DNA of 11,402 nt. It comes from Clostridiales bacterium (lineage in GTDB: Bacteria; Bacillota; Clostridia; Lachnospirales; Lachnospiraceae). The DNA is taken from NCBI GenBank assembly GCA_021203285.1, contig JAJQBM010000143.1:1-11402 (forward strand). Direction: 5' to 3'. The stretch's first letter is position 1. The number at the start of each line of letters is the position of its first letter. Both the position numbers and the translations under genes were made by a program. Positions 1-7,790 of the stretch are shown here, one piece after another. The notes beneath the pieces were generated by a model. The model was not told the origin of the DNA. It worked only from the letters and a program-made list of their open reading frames with translations, and ran no database searches.

Positions 1-57
1 CAATCGCTATGGATTTTTTAGGTGTTCAACTTCATTTTACAATCGACCATTTTTTAT

Positions 58-81
58 TTTTAACGTGCTGCGCCGTTAAAA
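58..81 (-). terminator. Inverted repeat after the last gene, possible weak terminator
   Basis: Eight-base arms, TTTTAACG (58-65) and CGTTAAAA (74-81), pair perfectly around an 8-base loop, starting 11 bases past the stop codon of the last gene. The position suits a transcription end for the operon. However, the bases after the hairpin on the minus strand are A-rich rather than T-rich, so it lacks the usual U-tract. It may be a weak or factor-assisted terminator, or only a 3'-end stabilising hairpin. Bases 1-57 are A+T-rich and show no gene. Confidence 0.35.
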
Positions 82-92
82 TCTTATGAGTG

Positions 93-1528
93 TCAGATCA
101 GCTCCACCTGATCCAAACGGAATGTAAGTTCATTGCCGATCCGAAGCGGGTTTTTGGATGTCGCCGGATCCAGCTTGATATCAATAAAGCTCGTAAACTC
201 TGACAATGCATCTCTCCAGAGATACTTGTGGAATACCTCGCCTTCCACGCCCTCCAGCGGATACTCGTCATCCGGCCACCACTCAAGTGTCTTCGGTGCA
301 TGGAGACGGACACGGGTGCCTTCCGGAATGCCGTCAAGCATCGGCAGCTCCATCATCTCCACATAACCGTTTTTCGCCGTTGAGGCGCCGTTCGAGGGAA
401 GCTCCACGGTACACCGCGCCGCATCGGAGACGTTTCCGGAACACATGTCATACAGCCATGTCTCCAGATCCACCAGATATTTTCCGTCTTCGATCCGCTT
501 CCGGATCACACGGCCGCATCCCACCAGGCAATCGCCGTGAGGCGTCTGCATGAAATGCAGGTTGCGGTGGTAGACCACCATCCCGTCGTCGCCCATCCAG
601 TTGGTGACGACCCGGCAAAGCTGATTCCGGCAGGAATCGGAAAAGCACACCGCGCGGGGATTGCTCATCAGCTGAGACATATCATTTGCAAAGTGCCACT
701 CAATACCGAAACGGGGCGCATTGTCATAGGGATTCGGGAAGGTAGCATTCCGGCGCTCCCGGTAGAGACGGGTCGGCCATAAAGGCTCCTCCTCCTTCAC
801 CGCAAACCATGACACCATATCCCACAGGCGCATGGCTCCCAGCGTCGTGTGGCACAGCTCCTCACCGATCTTTACATCCTCCCAGTACAGCGTGTCCGCG
901 CCGCGGCGGAACTCATTATTCGACATGTCGATCATCCACTTATTCTGGGCTTCCGTATACCAGTGATCCTTGAAGGGTGGGATCTCATACCGTTCTCCGC
1001 GCGGACGATCATACATCACAGCGTCCAGACAATGCCGGTGTGTCGCGACGAGCTCGTCATTCTGGTTATAGATATCGCAATCTCTTTGGATATAACCCCA
1101 TGCACGCGGGCCCTCATGTTCCTCATCATCCTTCAGCGTCTCAATCAGCTGCGGCCGCTTCTGGAAAGTGCGGAGCCGGTCGCCTACATAAATCTGCTTG
1201 TACTGGTAAAACTGACCGCCATAGTGGTTATTCAGCATGCGCGGGTCGACTGTTCCCCTTCCAGCAGCAGGTTGGCGTCCATCATGTCAAAACTGTCAAC
1301 ATACAGCGGATAGGCGATCCGCCCGCCCCAGCGGGACTTTTTCGCGTACTCCTCATCAGTCCAGATCGGGCTCTACGGGTCGGACCACATGTTGTAATTG
1401 ACGATGCTCTCCTCATTTGCCACTGTCTTGTGCTGATCCTTCTGCCAGCCGTAGACGGCATCGCCGACCGCATTCACATAGTCAATGATTTTCTATTCTT
1501 CCGGAGTGTAGACTCCTCTTCTTGGCAT
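93..1528 (-). pseudogene. Broken double-hotdog MaoC/FAS1-like dehydratase (downstream paralogue)
   Basis: The intact protein would be about 478 residues and homologous along its whole length to the neighbouring gene at 1559-2968. The start at 1528 (MPRRGVYTPEE) has an AGGAGG site (1538-1543) nine bases upstream. The frame is interrupted by TAG at codon 12 (1493-1495) and TAG at codon 52 (1373-1375). It then shifts near 1237-1246, since 1436 bases is not a multiple of three; a GC insertion in CGCGC or a one-base loss would explain it. The frame from about 1238 to 93 is open. Domains: an N-terminal FAS1-like hotdog with DP-stop-SPIWTDEEYAKKSRWGG resembling the hydratase signature; a second MaoC-like hotdog with NWMGDD and GDCLVGCGRV; and a C-terminal SH3-like beta segment of about 70 residues ending LRIGNELTFRLDQVELI. 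The likely original role was hydration or dehydration of a ketosugar- or aglycone-derived intermediate, but the substrate is unknown. The internal ATG at 1238 has no ribosome binding site. Sequencing error is the main alternative. Confidence 0.8.
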
Positions 1529-1558
1529 CTTTGCTTCCCTCCTGTCGTTTTGATATTT

Positions 1559-2968
1559 TTATATGCGTTCCAGAAATTCTCCCCGGAACATCAGCTCATC
1601 ACCGATTCCCAGCTTTGTCTCCGTGGAAGCTGCGTCAATCCGAACCCCCACATACTCCGGAAACGGTGCGTATGCCTCATCCCATGCGTACAATTTTACA
1701 ACCTCACCGGTCGCCCCTGTCAGCGGATTGCCGCCCGGCCACCACTCGGGATGAACCCCGATGCGAACCTTCTCACCGACGCTAAAAGCTCTCTGCCCAT
1801 AGGACTTTTGCTTTTTCTCTTCCAGCGGCCCGCGGGATTCCAGCTTCACGATAATCTTAGCCACCTCCGTTACATTGCCGCGGCACTGGTTGTCAAGCCA
1901 GATATCCAATACAGCATAGCCTATACCATCCTCCACATACTTATCGACCACCCTTCCGTGGCCAACCTGGCAATCCCCGATGGGAGTTCTTGTGATATGG
2001 CGGTAATCCACCGCGACGACCTCTGCGTCGTCTCCCATCCAGTTTGTCGCGCAGCGCACAAGCTGGGTGCGGGCGGAATCCCCGAAATGGAATGCTCTGG
2101 GGTTCCCCAGAATCCTCGCTCTGTCGCTGAGGATATGTCATTCCGCGGCATAATGCGTCACATTCGTGGCGGGATCCAGAATCACGCCGCCCTCGCCCTT
2201 TTCCCCTCGGAACACTCGCATGGGCGCTACGGGAATCTCCTCATGGGATGCATAATAAGCCATCATATCCATCGCCGTAGTCGGTCCGATGGTGATATCT
2301 GCCAGCCGTTCGCCCACCGTCACATCCTCGTAATATCGCTTCTCGGCTCCCCGAATCACCTCTTTTCGGATCACTTCATCGATATATGCCAGTTCTTCCT
2401 CGGAGTAAACGTGATCCTCAAAGGGAAGCGCGTCCGCAATCGCCTGCTTTGCCTCCGGGCGGATGATGATATCCAGCAGATGCTGATGACTGGATACCAG
2501 CTCCCCGTACTGGTTATACACATCGGAATTGCGCTCTACAAATCCGAAAGTACGGGGCTCGTCATCCCCTTCCATGGAGGAAATATCAGTCAGGGTAGGA
2601 CGGTGCTGGTACACGCGAAATGTATCCCCAGGCCGCACCGGTTTGAGCTTCGTCCATGTACCGCCATAGAGGTTATGGTCGATAAATCCTCCTTCGGGTG
2701 CGATCGTGGACCAGTAAGAAAAAATATCCACTCGATCTGTGTACAGGGGCATAGCAATAATGCCGCCCCACTTTGTCTTTTTGGCGTACTCCTCCTCCGA
2801 CCAGAGGGGGTTCCACGGGTCACCCCACTTGCAGGAGAGGATAATGGAATCCTTGGTCGCCTCTGAGCGGGCCGGATGCTCCATGTCGCCCTCGTATGCC
2901 GCGGCAGCCGTCTCGAACCGCTCCAGCATATCCTTTTCATATTCGTTGTAGTCAAAGCGTTTTGCCAT
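1559..2968 (-). pseudogene. Double-hotdog MaoC/FAS1-like dehydratase with one in-frame TGA (upstream paralogue)
   Basis: The reading frame from ATG 2968 to TAA 1559 is 470 codons, interrupted only by TGA at codon 277 (2138-2140). The sequence on both sides is one continuous homologue of the next gene: HYAAE-stop-HILSDRARILGNPRAF aligns with FGIEWHFANDMSQLMSNPRAV, so the stop replaces a conserved Trp (TGG to TGA). Domains: a FAS1-like N-terminal hotdog (about 20-160) with GDPWNPLW at 49-56 and KWGGIIA, matching the hydratase-2 signature GDxNP[LIV]H except that Trp replaces His; a MaoC-like hotdog (about 205-385) with NWMGDD at 309-314; and an SH3-like C-terminal segment (about 395-468). Its role is presumed hydratase/dehydratase in the glycoside pathway, substrate unknown. 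It starts 20 bases after the preceding gene with only a weak AAAGG site. TGA ends other genes here, so recoding is unlikely; nonsense mutation or sequence error is more likely. Confidence 0.8.
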
Positions 2969-2988
2969 AATTTTCGATCTGCCTTTCT

Positions 2989-4047
2989 CTACTCAAAATC
3001 CACCGATCTTCCCAGCTTTGAGGACTTCCGGCAGGCTTCCATCACCGCCAGCGTCCGCCGAACCTGCGGGACAGTCACCAGATAAGGCTCCCTCCCCGCG
3101 CGGGCCGCGATATAGTTTTCAAAGTAATACCGGTGGTCGGTGTGCACCTCCGGCAGCGGCGCTGTGATCAGCAGCCCGTCGGCCGGTTTGCCGAATGACC
3201 GGGTCGGACCTTCCGCACCCAACGGCTTGCTGCCCGGCGCCTGAGTCAGCAGATGATCCGTGGTCACACAGCAGCCCTCCGCATCGAATCCGTCGCAGTG
3301 GGCGGAGCCTTTGTCTCCCCCGATGAACCAGTGCCGGCTGAACCAGTCCGGCTGGTCAGAGAAGAAATAGGTTCCCAGCTCCAGCTCCACATTGACATTG
3401 TTTTCGAAATGGAACTGTATCTTGAAAAAGTCGTCGCACTCCTTCATGATCACGTTGCGGACATCGGCAAAAATGCTTTTCAGCTTCACCCCGTCCATCA
3501 TCCACAGAATCTGGTCGATTAGGTGTACGCCCCAGTCGTAGAGCATCCCGCCGCCCTCATCCTTATAAATATGCCAGTCGTGCATATTGCCATTGTAGCC
3601 GTACAGGCTGGACTGGATGGTATAAACCTTTCCAACCTTCCCGGTATCGTAAATCTCCTTGATAATACGGAAATCCTTGTCAAAGCGCCTCTGCTGGTGA
3701 ACGGTGAGATGTACGCCGTTCTCCTCCACTACCTGCATCATCTTGTCCAACTCCTGAACGCTCAGCGCCATGGGCTTCTCGCAGATGATATATTTCTTTG
3801 CTCTGGCACATTTGCAAACCACGCTGTGGTGCTGATTGTTATTGCAGCAGACAATCACGGTGTCGATGTCCGCCTCGGCCAGCATCGTGTCCACATCCGT
3901 ATATGCGGCAACGCTTTCCGGAAGATCCTCTAGCTGCGCCGGGTTGATATCGCAGACAGCCATAACCCGGATCTCACCGAATGTTTCCATCATCCGGTAG
4001 TGCACATGACCCATGAAACCATAACCCACCAATCCCATCTTGATCAT
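2989..4047 (-). CDS. Gfo/Idh/MocA family NAD(P)-dependent oxidoreductase
   Basis: This 352-residue protein is a normal-length member of the Gfo/Idh/MocA family, cytoplasmic dehydrogenases that oxidise or reduce sugar-like alcohols with NAD(P). The Rossmann nucleotide loop is GYGFMG (residues 8-13), followed by an acidic residue after strand 2 (VCDINP). The family lysine lies in CEKPMA (EKP at 90-92), and the C-terminal alpha/beta domain carries GGGMLYDWGVHLID (165-178), where the His is the usual catalytic residue next to the substrate. The start at 4047 follows GGAGGGAG by seven bases. It sits between a TIM-barrel gene (42 bases upstream) and the hotdog genes (20 bases downstream), clearly in one operon. 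It is divergent from the other dehydrogenase here, so the two probably act on different substrates or steps. A likely job is forming or reducing a 3-keto-sugar; substrate is inferred from context only. Confidence 0.9.
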   Translation of the reverse strand: MIKMGLVGYGFMGHVHYRMMETFGEIRVMAVCDINPAQLEDLPESVAAYTDVDTMLAEADIDTVIVCCNNNQHHSVVCKCARAKKYIICEKPMALSVQELDKMMQVVEENGVHLTVHQQRRFDKDFRIIKEIYDTGKVGKVYTIQSSLYGYNGNMHDWHIYKDEGGGMLYDWGVHLIDQILWMMDGVKLKSIFADVRNVIMKECDDFFKIQFHFENNVNVELELGTYFFSDQPDWFSRHWFIGGDKGSAHCDGFDAEGCCVTTDHLLTQAPGSKPLGAEGPTRSFGKPADGLLITAPLPEVHTDHRYYFENYIAARAGREPYLVTVPQVRRTLAVMEACRKSSKLGRSVDFE

Positions 4048-4089
4048 AGAATTGCTCCCTCCGCATTATTTCCTGTTTTAAATCACAAA

Positions 4090-5007
4090 CTACTCCAGAT
4101 ATCGTTTGGACAGCCGCAGGGAATCCAGTACTTTCTCCATGGATCCCTCAAAGGCTTTGTCCTCCACCTCCACACAGGTATAGCCGTCAAAACCGATATC
4201 CGTCAGAGCCGATACATACCGCCCCCAGTCCACATCGCCCAGACCCGGCAGCTTCGGACTCATGAAATCCAACGGATAGGCCATGATGCCGCACTCCTCC
4301 AGTTTCTCCAGATAGAGCTTGATATCCTTATAGTGAACGTGGAATATTTTGTCCCGGAACTCATACAGCGGTTTGATGTAATCCACCATCTGCCAAATGA
4401 AGTGGCTCGGGTCATAATTGATGCCCAGATACTCGGACGGCAGAATCTCAAACACCTTGTGCCACAGCACCGGCGTAGTCATCAGGTTCTGTCCTCCCGG
4501 CCACTGATCCGACCCAAACAGCATGGGGCAGTTCTCAATGCCGACCCGGACTCCCTTTTCCTCCGCCAAAGCGATGATGGGCGGCCATATCTCCCGCACA
4601 AGCTCCAGATTTTCCTCTATGTTTTTATTCTGATCACGGCCGATGAATGTCGTGACCAGATTGACACCCAGCTTTGCGCTGGCACAGATGACTGTTTTTA
4701 AATGTGCCACCGCAACAGCCCTTTTCTCCAAATCTCCATCCATGGGATTCGGATAGTAGCTGAGAGAAGAAATCTCCACATTTCTCTCCTTTGCATAGGA
4801 AAGAATATGCTCCGCGTAACTGTCGTCGCTGATCACGCGTTCCACATCGATGTGTGAGACGCCCGCATACCGGCGCTCCGCCTTTCCGGCAGGCCAGCAG
4901 GCTACCTCCACACAGGCATAGCCCAGATCACAGGCGATATCCATCATTTCCTCATAAGTAGACTGATCTAAGATCGCGCTCACAAAACCAAGCTTCATCC
5001 CGCTCAT
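4090..5007 (-). CDS. Sugar phosphate isomerase/epimerase-like TIM-barrel protein
   Basis: This 305-residue protein belongs to the xylose-isomerase-like TIM-barrel superfamily (AP endonuclease 2 fold). Members are metal-dependent enzymes that isomerise, epimerise or dehydrate sugars and keto-sugars in the cytoplasm. The probable divalent-metal ligands are all in place: Glu158 (GIENCP), Asp199 (NYDPSH), His223/225 (FHVHYKD) and Glu280/282 (CVEVED). The C-terminal PGLGDVDWG loop is typical of this group. The ATG at 5007 overlaps the TGA of the upstream dehydrogenase (ATGA), implying translational coupling. The upstream AGGAG lies only one base from this ATG but ten bases from the in-frame ATG at 4998 (MKLGFV), so the true start may be 4998. 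With the dehydrogenase pair around it, it probably acts on a keto-sugar intermediate; the exact reaction cannot be read from sequence. Confidence 0.85.
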   Translation of the reverse strand: MSGMKLGFVSAILDQSTYEEMMDIACDLGYACVEVACWPAGKAERRYAGVSHIDVERVISDDSYAEHILSYAKERNVEISSLSYYPNPMDGDLEKRAVAVAHLKTVICASAKLGVNLVTTFIGRDQNKNIEENLELVREIWPPIIALAEEKGVRVGIENCPMLFGSDQWPGGQNLMTTPVLWHKVFEILPSEYLGINYDPSHFIWQMVDYIKPLYEFRDKIFHVHYKDIKLYLEKLEECGIMAYPLDFMSPKLPGLGDVDWGRYVSALTDIGFDGYTCVEVEDKAFEGSMEKVLDSLRLSKRYLE

Positions 5008-6128
5008 TCTCCTTTCTTTGCCAGCACAACCTCTTTCCCGGTCTCATCAGATTTGTAGATCGTCTCCAGAATCTGCGTGACCACGTAAGCCTGCTCCGGC
5101 TTCACCAGCGGCTCCGTGCCGTTAATGATTGCGTTCAGCCACTGACGGTTTTCCACGACGCCCGGCTCCTCGGAAGTGCCCTCGAAGTAAGCGACATTGC
5201 CGGCGCCCGACAGGCACTCTTCCATTAGCTGTCCGTTGTGTCCCCGATTATAGATCAGCTGATCCATCTGATAACCCATGCCGGACAGAATCTCCGCGCC
5301 CGCCTTTGTACCGCAGAGCGTTGTGGCCGCCTCACGGGAATCCTTCATATTAATCGCCCACGCCGCTTCCAGATTGATCAGGGATCCGTCCGCCATCTTG
5401 ATAAATCCCATAGCAGAATCCTCAACCTCGTAGGTCTCAGGATCCCACGGTCCGAACATATTTCCCTCGACTGCCTGTTCCAGATGACCCAGCTTGTAGA
5501 AAACAGAGCCGCTGACGGAGACAGGCTCGTAGTTATCCATACACCAAAGCGTAATATCCAGAGCGTGTGTGCCGATATCGATCAGCGGGCCGCCTCCCTG
5601 AAGCGCCTTATTCGGGAATACACCCCATGTAGGGACGGCACGGCGGCGAACCGCATGTGCTTTCCCGTAATAAATCTCACCCAGTTCTCCGTTTTCACAG
5701 GCTTTCTTCAGGTTCTGAACCTCCGGTCGAAAACGGTTCTGATAGCCGATTGTGAACTTCTTTCCGGATTTTTTCCACGCATCCATCATCTTTCCGGCGT
5801 CTTCCGTGCTGTGCGCCATCGGTTTCTCGCACATGACATGCTTGCCGGCCTCAAACGCCGCCACTGTGATGGGGCAGTGCGCCACATTGGGCGTCAGGAC
5901 ATGGACGACATCGATGTCCTCATTTTTCAACAACTCATGATAATCAATATAGGTTTTTGCATCGGCGGCGCCGTACTCTGCGCAGGCTTTCACCGCCCGT
6001 TCCTCGATGATATCGCAAAAAGCGATTACATCGCACAGATCCTGATTCGCTTTTAACGCCGGCAGGTGCTTCTGGTTCGCAATCCCTCCGCAGCCCACAA
6101 TACCGATCTGAAGTTTTCCGTCTTTCAT
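5004..6128 (-). CDS. Gfo/Idh/MocA family oxidoreductase, candidate glycoside 3-dehydrogenase
   Basis: This 374-residue dehydrogenase has a Rossmann loop GCGGIA (12-17), the family CEKPMA motif (EKP at 101-103), and GGGPLIDIGTHALD (178-191) with the His/Asp pair expected at the active site. It directly follows the DUF6379/TIM-barrel pair (33-base gap). This is the arrangement of bacterial C-deglycosylation operons, where a Gfo/Idh/MocA enzyme of the DgpA type oxidises the glucose 3-hydroxyl of the glycoside using NAD before the aglycone bond is cleaved. I infer that role here. An ideal AGGAGG site lies seven bases before the ATG at 6128. Its TGA overlaps the next gene's start. Other possible roles are myo-inositol- or glucoside-type dehydrogenases of the same family; the family is certain, the substrate is not. 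Confidence 0.9.
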   Translation of the reverse strand: MKDGKLQIGIVGCGGIANQKHLPALKANQDLCDVIAFCDIIEERAVKACAEYGAADAKTYIDYHELLKNEDIDVVHVLTPNVAHCPITVAAFEAGKHVMCEKPMAHSTEDAGKMMDAWKKSGKKFTIGYQNRFRPEVQNLKKACENGELGEIYYGKAHAVRRRAVPTWGVFPNKALQGGGPLIDIGTHALDITLWCMDNYEPVSVSGSVFYKLGHLEQAVEGNMFGPWDPETYEVEDSAMGFIKMADGSLINLEAAWAINMKDSREAATTLCGTKAGAEILSGMGYQMDQLIYNRGHNGQLMEECLSGAGNVAYFEGTSEEPGVVENRQWLNAIINGTEPLVKPEQAYVVTQILETIYKSDETGKEVVLAKKGE

Positions 6129-6161
6129 TGTTCTTCCTCCTGTTTACAGAATCAATTACAC

Positions 6162-7124
6162 TTAACCGAGGAGCTTGTCGCACATCTGCACATAGCGATC
6201 CAGCTGTTCTACCGCGCTGACTGTCGTATCATGGTGATGGCCCTCATATTCACAGGCCATATAGCCGCTATAACCGCAATCCCGGATTGTCGGCAGAATT
6301 TCCTCATACGGAATCGCGATCTCCTTCAGTTCTTCATTGATATAATAGAACTTTCCGTGAATGTAGAATGCACAATCCAAAAGATCCGGAAGTTGCTCCA
6401 CCTTCGTAGCACCGTTATAATCCTCTATCAACTCTTTGCCATAGAATTTCTCGATGTCGGTGAGCTCTCCGGCGAGGATCTCTTCCTCCGACGCGCCCTG
6501 CGCGTGCAGCTTCAGCATGCGGTCGAGGACATCCCTGCGAACACCGGCTCCCAGCACCTCCTTGATCCACAGAGCGTGCGGATGATTCTGGAAAATACTC
6601 ATATCCGGGACGACGCCCAGAACGCCTTTCCCCTCGCCGCGCATCAGCTCCAGATATTCCTTCCAGACCGGTACGTTCGGGTGATGGGGATGGTGCATCT
6701 CGATTGTTAGCTTCATATCAAGATCGCGGCAAAACGGGATCATCTGCCGGAAGATCTTCGGAGAGATGGCGTGCTGTGTGCGCACCAGCGGAAATCCCGC
6801 CTTCTTCGCGCAGATCAGGTCGTTGACCGTAAACTGTATGATCTCATCCTCCGTCAGGTCACGGTCTGCGCGAATGCCCATGTCCACATACGCGCTCCAG
6901 CAGACCGGCTCAAGGCCGATCTCCGCCAGCAGACTCTTCAATCCTTCCAGCCACTCATCGGACGGATACGGACATCCCGGAACCATCTGGGCCGCCACAA
7001 TCTCAATGCCGGTATAGCCCTGCGCCTTCACCATGCGGAGGATCTCCTCGAATGTGAGGTCGCCATTAGTAAACTCATTGGAATAACTGTACAGTGTCAC
7101 ACCGTATTTAATCTGATTTCCCAT
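6162..7124 (-). CDS. TIM-barrel sugar isomerase-like protein, candidate C-glycoside deglycosidase large subunit
   Basis: This 320-residue metal-dependent TIM barrel belongs to the sugar phosphate isomerase/epimerase superfamily. I chose the ATG at 7124 (MGNQIKYGVTLYSYS) because GGAGG at 7133-7137 is eight bases upstream; the longer frame from 7172 would run into the previous gene. Predicted metal ligands are Glu142 (TIEMHHPHHP), Asp174 (VVPDMSIF), the His of YIHGKFY and the Glu of ACEYEGH near the C-terminus. The His-rich MHHPHHP loop and the adjacent DUF6379 gene resemble the DgpC/CarC-type catalytic subunit. In that system the two proteins form a complex that removes the aglycone from a 3-keto-C-glycoside by base-assisted elimination. 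Stop is TAA at 6162. Role is inferred from the paired genes; a free-standing keto-sugar isomerase is the alternative. Confidence 0.85.
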   Translation of the reverse strand: MGNQIKYGVTLYSYSNEFTNGDLTFEEILRMVKAQGYTGIEIVAAQMVPGCPYPSDEWLEGLKSLLAEIGLEPVCWSAYVDMGIRADRDLTEDEIIQFTVNDLICAKKAGFPLVRTQHAISPKIFRQMIPFCRDLDMKLTIEMHHPHHPNVPVWKEYLELMRGEGKGVLGVVPDMSIFQNHPHALWIKEVLGAGVRRDVLDRMLKLHAQGASEEEILAGELTDIEKFYGKELIEDYNGATKVEQLPDLLDCAFYIHGKFYYINEELKEIAIPYEEILPTIRDCGYSGYMACEYEGHHHDTTVSAVEQLDRYVQMCDKLLG

Positions 7125-7132
7125 ACTTTCCA

Positions 7133-7137
7133 CCTCC
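7133..7137 (-). promoter_or_regulatory. Ribosome binding site fixing the start of the TIM-barrel gene
   Basis: GGAGG lies eight bases before ATG 7124 and directly abuts the TAG stop of the upstream DUF6379 gene (TAGGGAGGTGG). The overlap implies coupled translation of the two putative complex subunits and supports the shorter start. Confidence 0.75.
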
Positions 7138-7563
7138 CTATTCCACCGGCAGCACTTTTGACTCGTCCGCATCCAGTATCAAATACTGTCCGAAATATCC
7201 GGTATACGGGATCCGATGTTTCATATAAACTCCGATCCTGTGTTTACCCTCCGGAAGTCCTCCCGCCTGTATCACACGAATTGTCGCAAAGTCCATCACA
7301 TACCAGTATTCCTTGAAGCAATCCTTCAGCTCATCCAACAGAAACCATTTCCCGTTCAGGAAGAAATAAATCCTACTCTTTTCAATCGGCTCATCGTCCA
7401 CGCTGATCTTCAGATCCTCGATACAGCTTAGGAAGGTTCCCCGATAGGACGGATACTGCAGCTTGAACTCATAACCCACGATGGCCTCGCCCACTTTTCG
7501 GTTGTGAATGGGCTCCTCCACGATCAGCAACTTGTTGTACGCCATAAACGGCATATACATCAT
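7138..7563 (-). CDS. DUF6379 / C-deglycosylation enzyme small-subunit-like protein
   Basis: This small protein (138-141 residues) is predicted all-beta and carries the family hallmark YPSYRGTFLSCIEDLKIS, followed by an acidic turn (VDDEP) and a conserved PYTGYFGQY stretch near the C-terminus. Proteins of this family are the small subunit of C-glycoside deglycosidases (DgpB/CarB type). They bind the TIM-barrel subunit and help shape its active site rather than carrying the metal. The TIM-barrel partner is encoded 13 bases downstream, as expected for a two-subunit enzyme. Three candidate ATGs lie in frame at 7563, 7560 and 7554. AAGGGAG (7564-7570) touches the first but is nine bases from the ATG at 7554 (MPFMAYNK), which I think is the real start. 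It is the first gene of the catabolic operon. Confidence 0.83.
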   Translation of the reverse strand: MMYMPFMAYNKLLIVEEPIHNRKVGEAIVGYEFKLQYPSYRGTFLSCIEDLKISVDDEPIEKSRIYFFLNGKWFLLDELKDCFKEYWYVMDFATIRVIQAGGLPEGKHRIGVYMKHRIPYTGYFGQYLILDADESKVLPVE

Positions 7564-7790
7564 CTCCCTTCATACTGTTTTATAGATTTTGTATTGAAAA
7601 TGAACCATATTCTCATTTCGTTTGTTTGATTTTAATATAACCAGACAGTAATCTCTTCTCTGTTTTTACATTTTTCGACGACACACCGCAGTAAATTCGA
7701 CCCATTTTTTCATAATCCTGCCAATTTTTCCTGTTGTTTCTGAAACAAGTCATAATGTTGATATCACATTTTGTCTTTTCGCTCAGACAG
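7564..7790 (-). promoter_or_regulatory. Control region of the catabolic operon
   Basis: This A+T-rich stretch contains no convincing gene; an open frame crossing it (7613-7831) runs through the terminator hairpin and has no family features. The operon promoter should be here because a terminator lies just upstream. I see no good -35/-10 pair. A possible -10 is TATAAA at 7579-7584 on the minus strand, but its -35 is poor and the leader would be very short; TATATT near 7633-7638 is another weak candidate. The clearest element is the palindrome at 7734-7748. Confidence 0.5.
7734..7748. promoter_or_regulatory. Perfect 15-bp palindrome, candidate operator
   Basis: TTGTTTC and GAAACAA form 7-base arms around one central base. 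It lies about 185 bases upstream of the first operon gene. Symmetry and position fit a repressor or activator site, with the adjacent LacI or AraC protein as natural candidates. Against LacI, its sites usually have an even palindrome with a central CG, which is absent. Confidence 0.4.

Noticed and set aside
58-81. A confident rho-independent terminator at the end of the operon
   Set aside because: The stem is good but the downstream minus-strand bases are A-rich instead of a U-tract, so only a low-confidence call was kept.
1559-2059. The 3' half of the upstream hotdog gene as an independent gene starting at GTG 2059
   Set aside because: Homology continues in the same frame upstream of that GTG to the TGA, and there is no ribosome binding site. 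It is the tail of one interrupted gene.
1373-2140. Genetic code change or programmed recoding (TGA as Trp, TAG as pyrrolysine, selenocysteine) to explain the in-frame stops
   Set aside because: All three stop codons end intact genes in this window (TGA at 5004, TAG at 2989, 4090 and 7138, TAA at 6162 and 7858). The neighbours use TGG for Trp, and the interrupted positions align with Trp rather than Cys or a catalytic Lys.
977-2866. A 629-residue open frame on the plus strand, opposite the hotdog genes
   Set aside because: It is antisense to two strongly conserved reading frames, is rich in His, Pro, Arg and Ser as expected for a codon shadow, and shows no recognisable domain or ribosome binding site.
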